Positions 63,158 through 64,000 of a stretch of 64,000 nucleotides of DNA are shown here, piece by piece. Location of the stretch: assembly GCF_017912535.1 (NCBI RefSeq), contig NZ_JAERQK010000001.1, forward strand, positions 372,001 through 436,000, read 5' to 3'. Under the pieces are notes generated by a model. That model made no database searches. It worked only from the letters and a program-made list of their open reading frames with translations, and was not told where the DNA came from. The stretch comes from Motiliproteus sediminis (GTDB taxonomy: Bacteria; Pseudomonadota; Gammaproteobacteria; Pseudomonadales; Balneatricaceae). The position numbers and the translations under genes are program-made. Position 1 is the first letter of the stretch. Every line of letters starts with the position of its first letter.

Positions 63158-64000
63158 TCAGCGCGCTCCTTTGCCGAACAGCACCACCTCGGCGGTCTGA
63201 ATTAAAATCACGGTATCGAGCAAAATGCTGAGATGCTTGATGTAGTACAGATCGTACTGCAGCTTCTCCAGCGCGTCGTTTTCACTGGCACCGTAGGCGT
63301 AACAGATCTGGGCCCAGCCGGTCAGGCCGGGCTTCACCTGATGCCGATCACCGTAGTAGGGGATCGTTTCGGTCAGTTCATCAACGAACTGTGGCCGCTC
63401 CGGGCGGGGGCCGACAAAGCTCATGTCGCCCTTGAGTACATTGAGTATCTGCGGCAGTTCGTCGATGCGGTACTTGCGGATAAAGGCGCCCACTGCGGTG
63501 ATACGCTGGTCATTGGTCATGGCCCAGACTGCGCCGTTCTTTTCGGCATCGACGCGCATGCTGCGAAACTTGTAGATCCAGAACGGTACCCCCCCGCGTC
63601 CCACTCGCTCCTGGGAGTAGAATATCGGTGCCCGAGGGCCGCTTTCCAGCATGATGAGCAGCGCGGTAATCAGCATTACCGGCCATATGATCGCCAACAG
63701 GGTCAGGCTGATTGCCAGGTCAAACGTACGCTTGGCGATACGCAGCATCAGGTTGCTGCCATGATAACCGTCGCTATAGATCATCCAGCTCGGATTGAGC
63801 ATCTTCAGCGGGACTTTGGTGCTCTCCCTCTCTACAAAAGTGGTGATATCGGTGACGCGTACACCGTTCAGCCGACAGCGGTAGAGGTGCTGCATCGGCA
63901 AGGTTCCGCGGCGCTGATCGGGAGCGATCACCAGCTCTTCGACCTGATTCCGGTACACGTAGGCTTCGAGCGCTTCGCCCTCCAGAGGCAGTTGCACGTC
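63158..64000 (-). CDS. Polyprenyl glycosylphosphotransferase for exopolysaccharide (partial, 5' end off window)
   Basis: This enzyme starts exopolysaccharide repeat-unit synthesis by loading a sugar-phosphate onto undecaprenyl phosphate. Visible are the last ~280 residues of the coding frame: a cytoplasmic domain end, one membrane span (ISLTLLAIIWPVMLITALLIM), and the catalytic domain with FYSQERVGRGGVPFWIYKFRSMR, ELPQILNVLKGDMSFVGPRPERP and QVKPGLTGWAQICY. It ends GKGAR. The upstream part (more spans and a Rossmann domain) is outside the window. Confidence 0.92.
   Translation of the reverse strand, partial: DVQLPLEGEALEAYVYRNQVEELVIAPDQRRGTLPMQHLYRCRLNGVRVTDITTFVERESTKVPLKMLNPSWMIYSDGYHGSNLMLRIAKRTFDLAISLTLLAIIWPVMLITALLIMLESGPRAPIFYSQERVGRGGVPFWIYKFRSMRVDAEKNGAVWAMTNDQRITAVGAFIRKYRIDELPQILNVLKGDMSFVGPRPERPQFVDELTETIPYYGDRHQVKPGLTGWAQICYAYGASENDALEKLQYDLYYIKHLSILLDTVILIQTAEVVLFGKGAR

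Overview
The window looks like chromosomal DNA of a marine-type gammaproteobacterium. Several things suggest this: moderately high GC, an Anr/FNR regulator beside a full cbb3 oxidase locus, and housekeeping genes of gammaproteobacterial character (RlmM, TusA, ProQ, DUF3080, DUF2058, CheV, TatD, TrpD2/YbiB, Smr). A PHA synthase and a group 1 NiFe hydrogenase add to the picture. An Oceanospirillales/Alteromonadales-like host is my inference; no marker gene in the window fixes the genus. I saw no tRNA, rRNA, insertion sequence, prophage or CRISPR array.

Layout. (1) 1-13.1 kb is a micro-oxic respiration block: hemN (partial), an FNR-type promoter, ccoNOQP plus a 40-residue membrane peptide, ccoGHIS for oxidase assembly, two unknown membrane-associated proteins, a TauE/SafE-like metal exporter family protein and the fnr/anr gene. 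(2) 13.5-26.9 kb is mixed housekeeping: rlmM, a monooxygenase-fold protein, tusA, a ProQ-like RNA chaperone, a LOG protein, glutathionyl-hydroquinone reductase, DUF3080 lipoprotein, MATE pump, DUF815 ATPase, phaC, glutaredoxin, tatD, cheV, DUF2058 and small hypotheticals. A 660-base region (24988-25649) without a clear gene carries a G10 tract and a spaced direct repeat. (3) 26.9-47.2 kb is a nearly continuous plus-strand uptake-hydrogenase locus: two sigma-54-like promoters, a candidate small RNA with two terminators, hybO-hybA-hybB-hybC-hybD, a first hypC paralogue, hybE, hupK, hypA, hypB, a HoxA-type sigma-54 activator, hypF, hypC, hypD, hypE, hoxX, a diiron metallo-beta-lactamase/GGDEF sensor and a polytopic membrane protein with acidic/His motifs. 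(4) 47.4-63.1 kb holds an NlpC/P60 lipoprotein, a PliI-like lysozyme inhibitor, tpm, ppk1, a lipoprotein, nadK, a PqiA-like protein, an MFS pump, an SSS symporter with a degenerate metallophosphoesterase, TrpD2, a solute-binding protein, an Smr protein, a nucleoside-recognition membrane protein and an Rlu pseudouridine synthase. (5) The right edge has a partial polyprenyl glycosylphosphotransferase.

How it fits together. The cbb3 oxidase and Anr form an oxygen-responsive electron sink. The hydrogenase feeds electrons from H2 to quinone through HybA/HybB. The hydrogenase core has the standard (oxygen-sensitive type) proximal-cluster signature, yet the locus carries HoxX, which makes active-site CO under air, and HupK. 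It ends with a c-di-GMP cyclase whose input domain keeps all six diiron ligand positions. My main proposal is that this tail couples oxygen or redox state at the hydrogenase to c-di-GMP signalling; this is inference. The second is a sigma-54-type small RNA placed just upstream of the hydrogenase operon.
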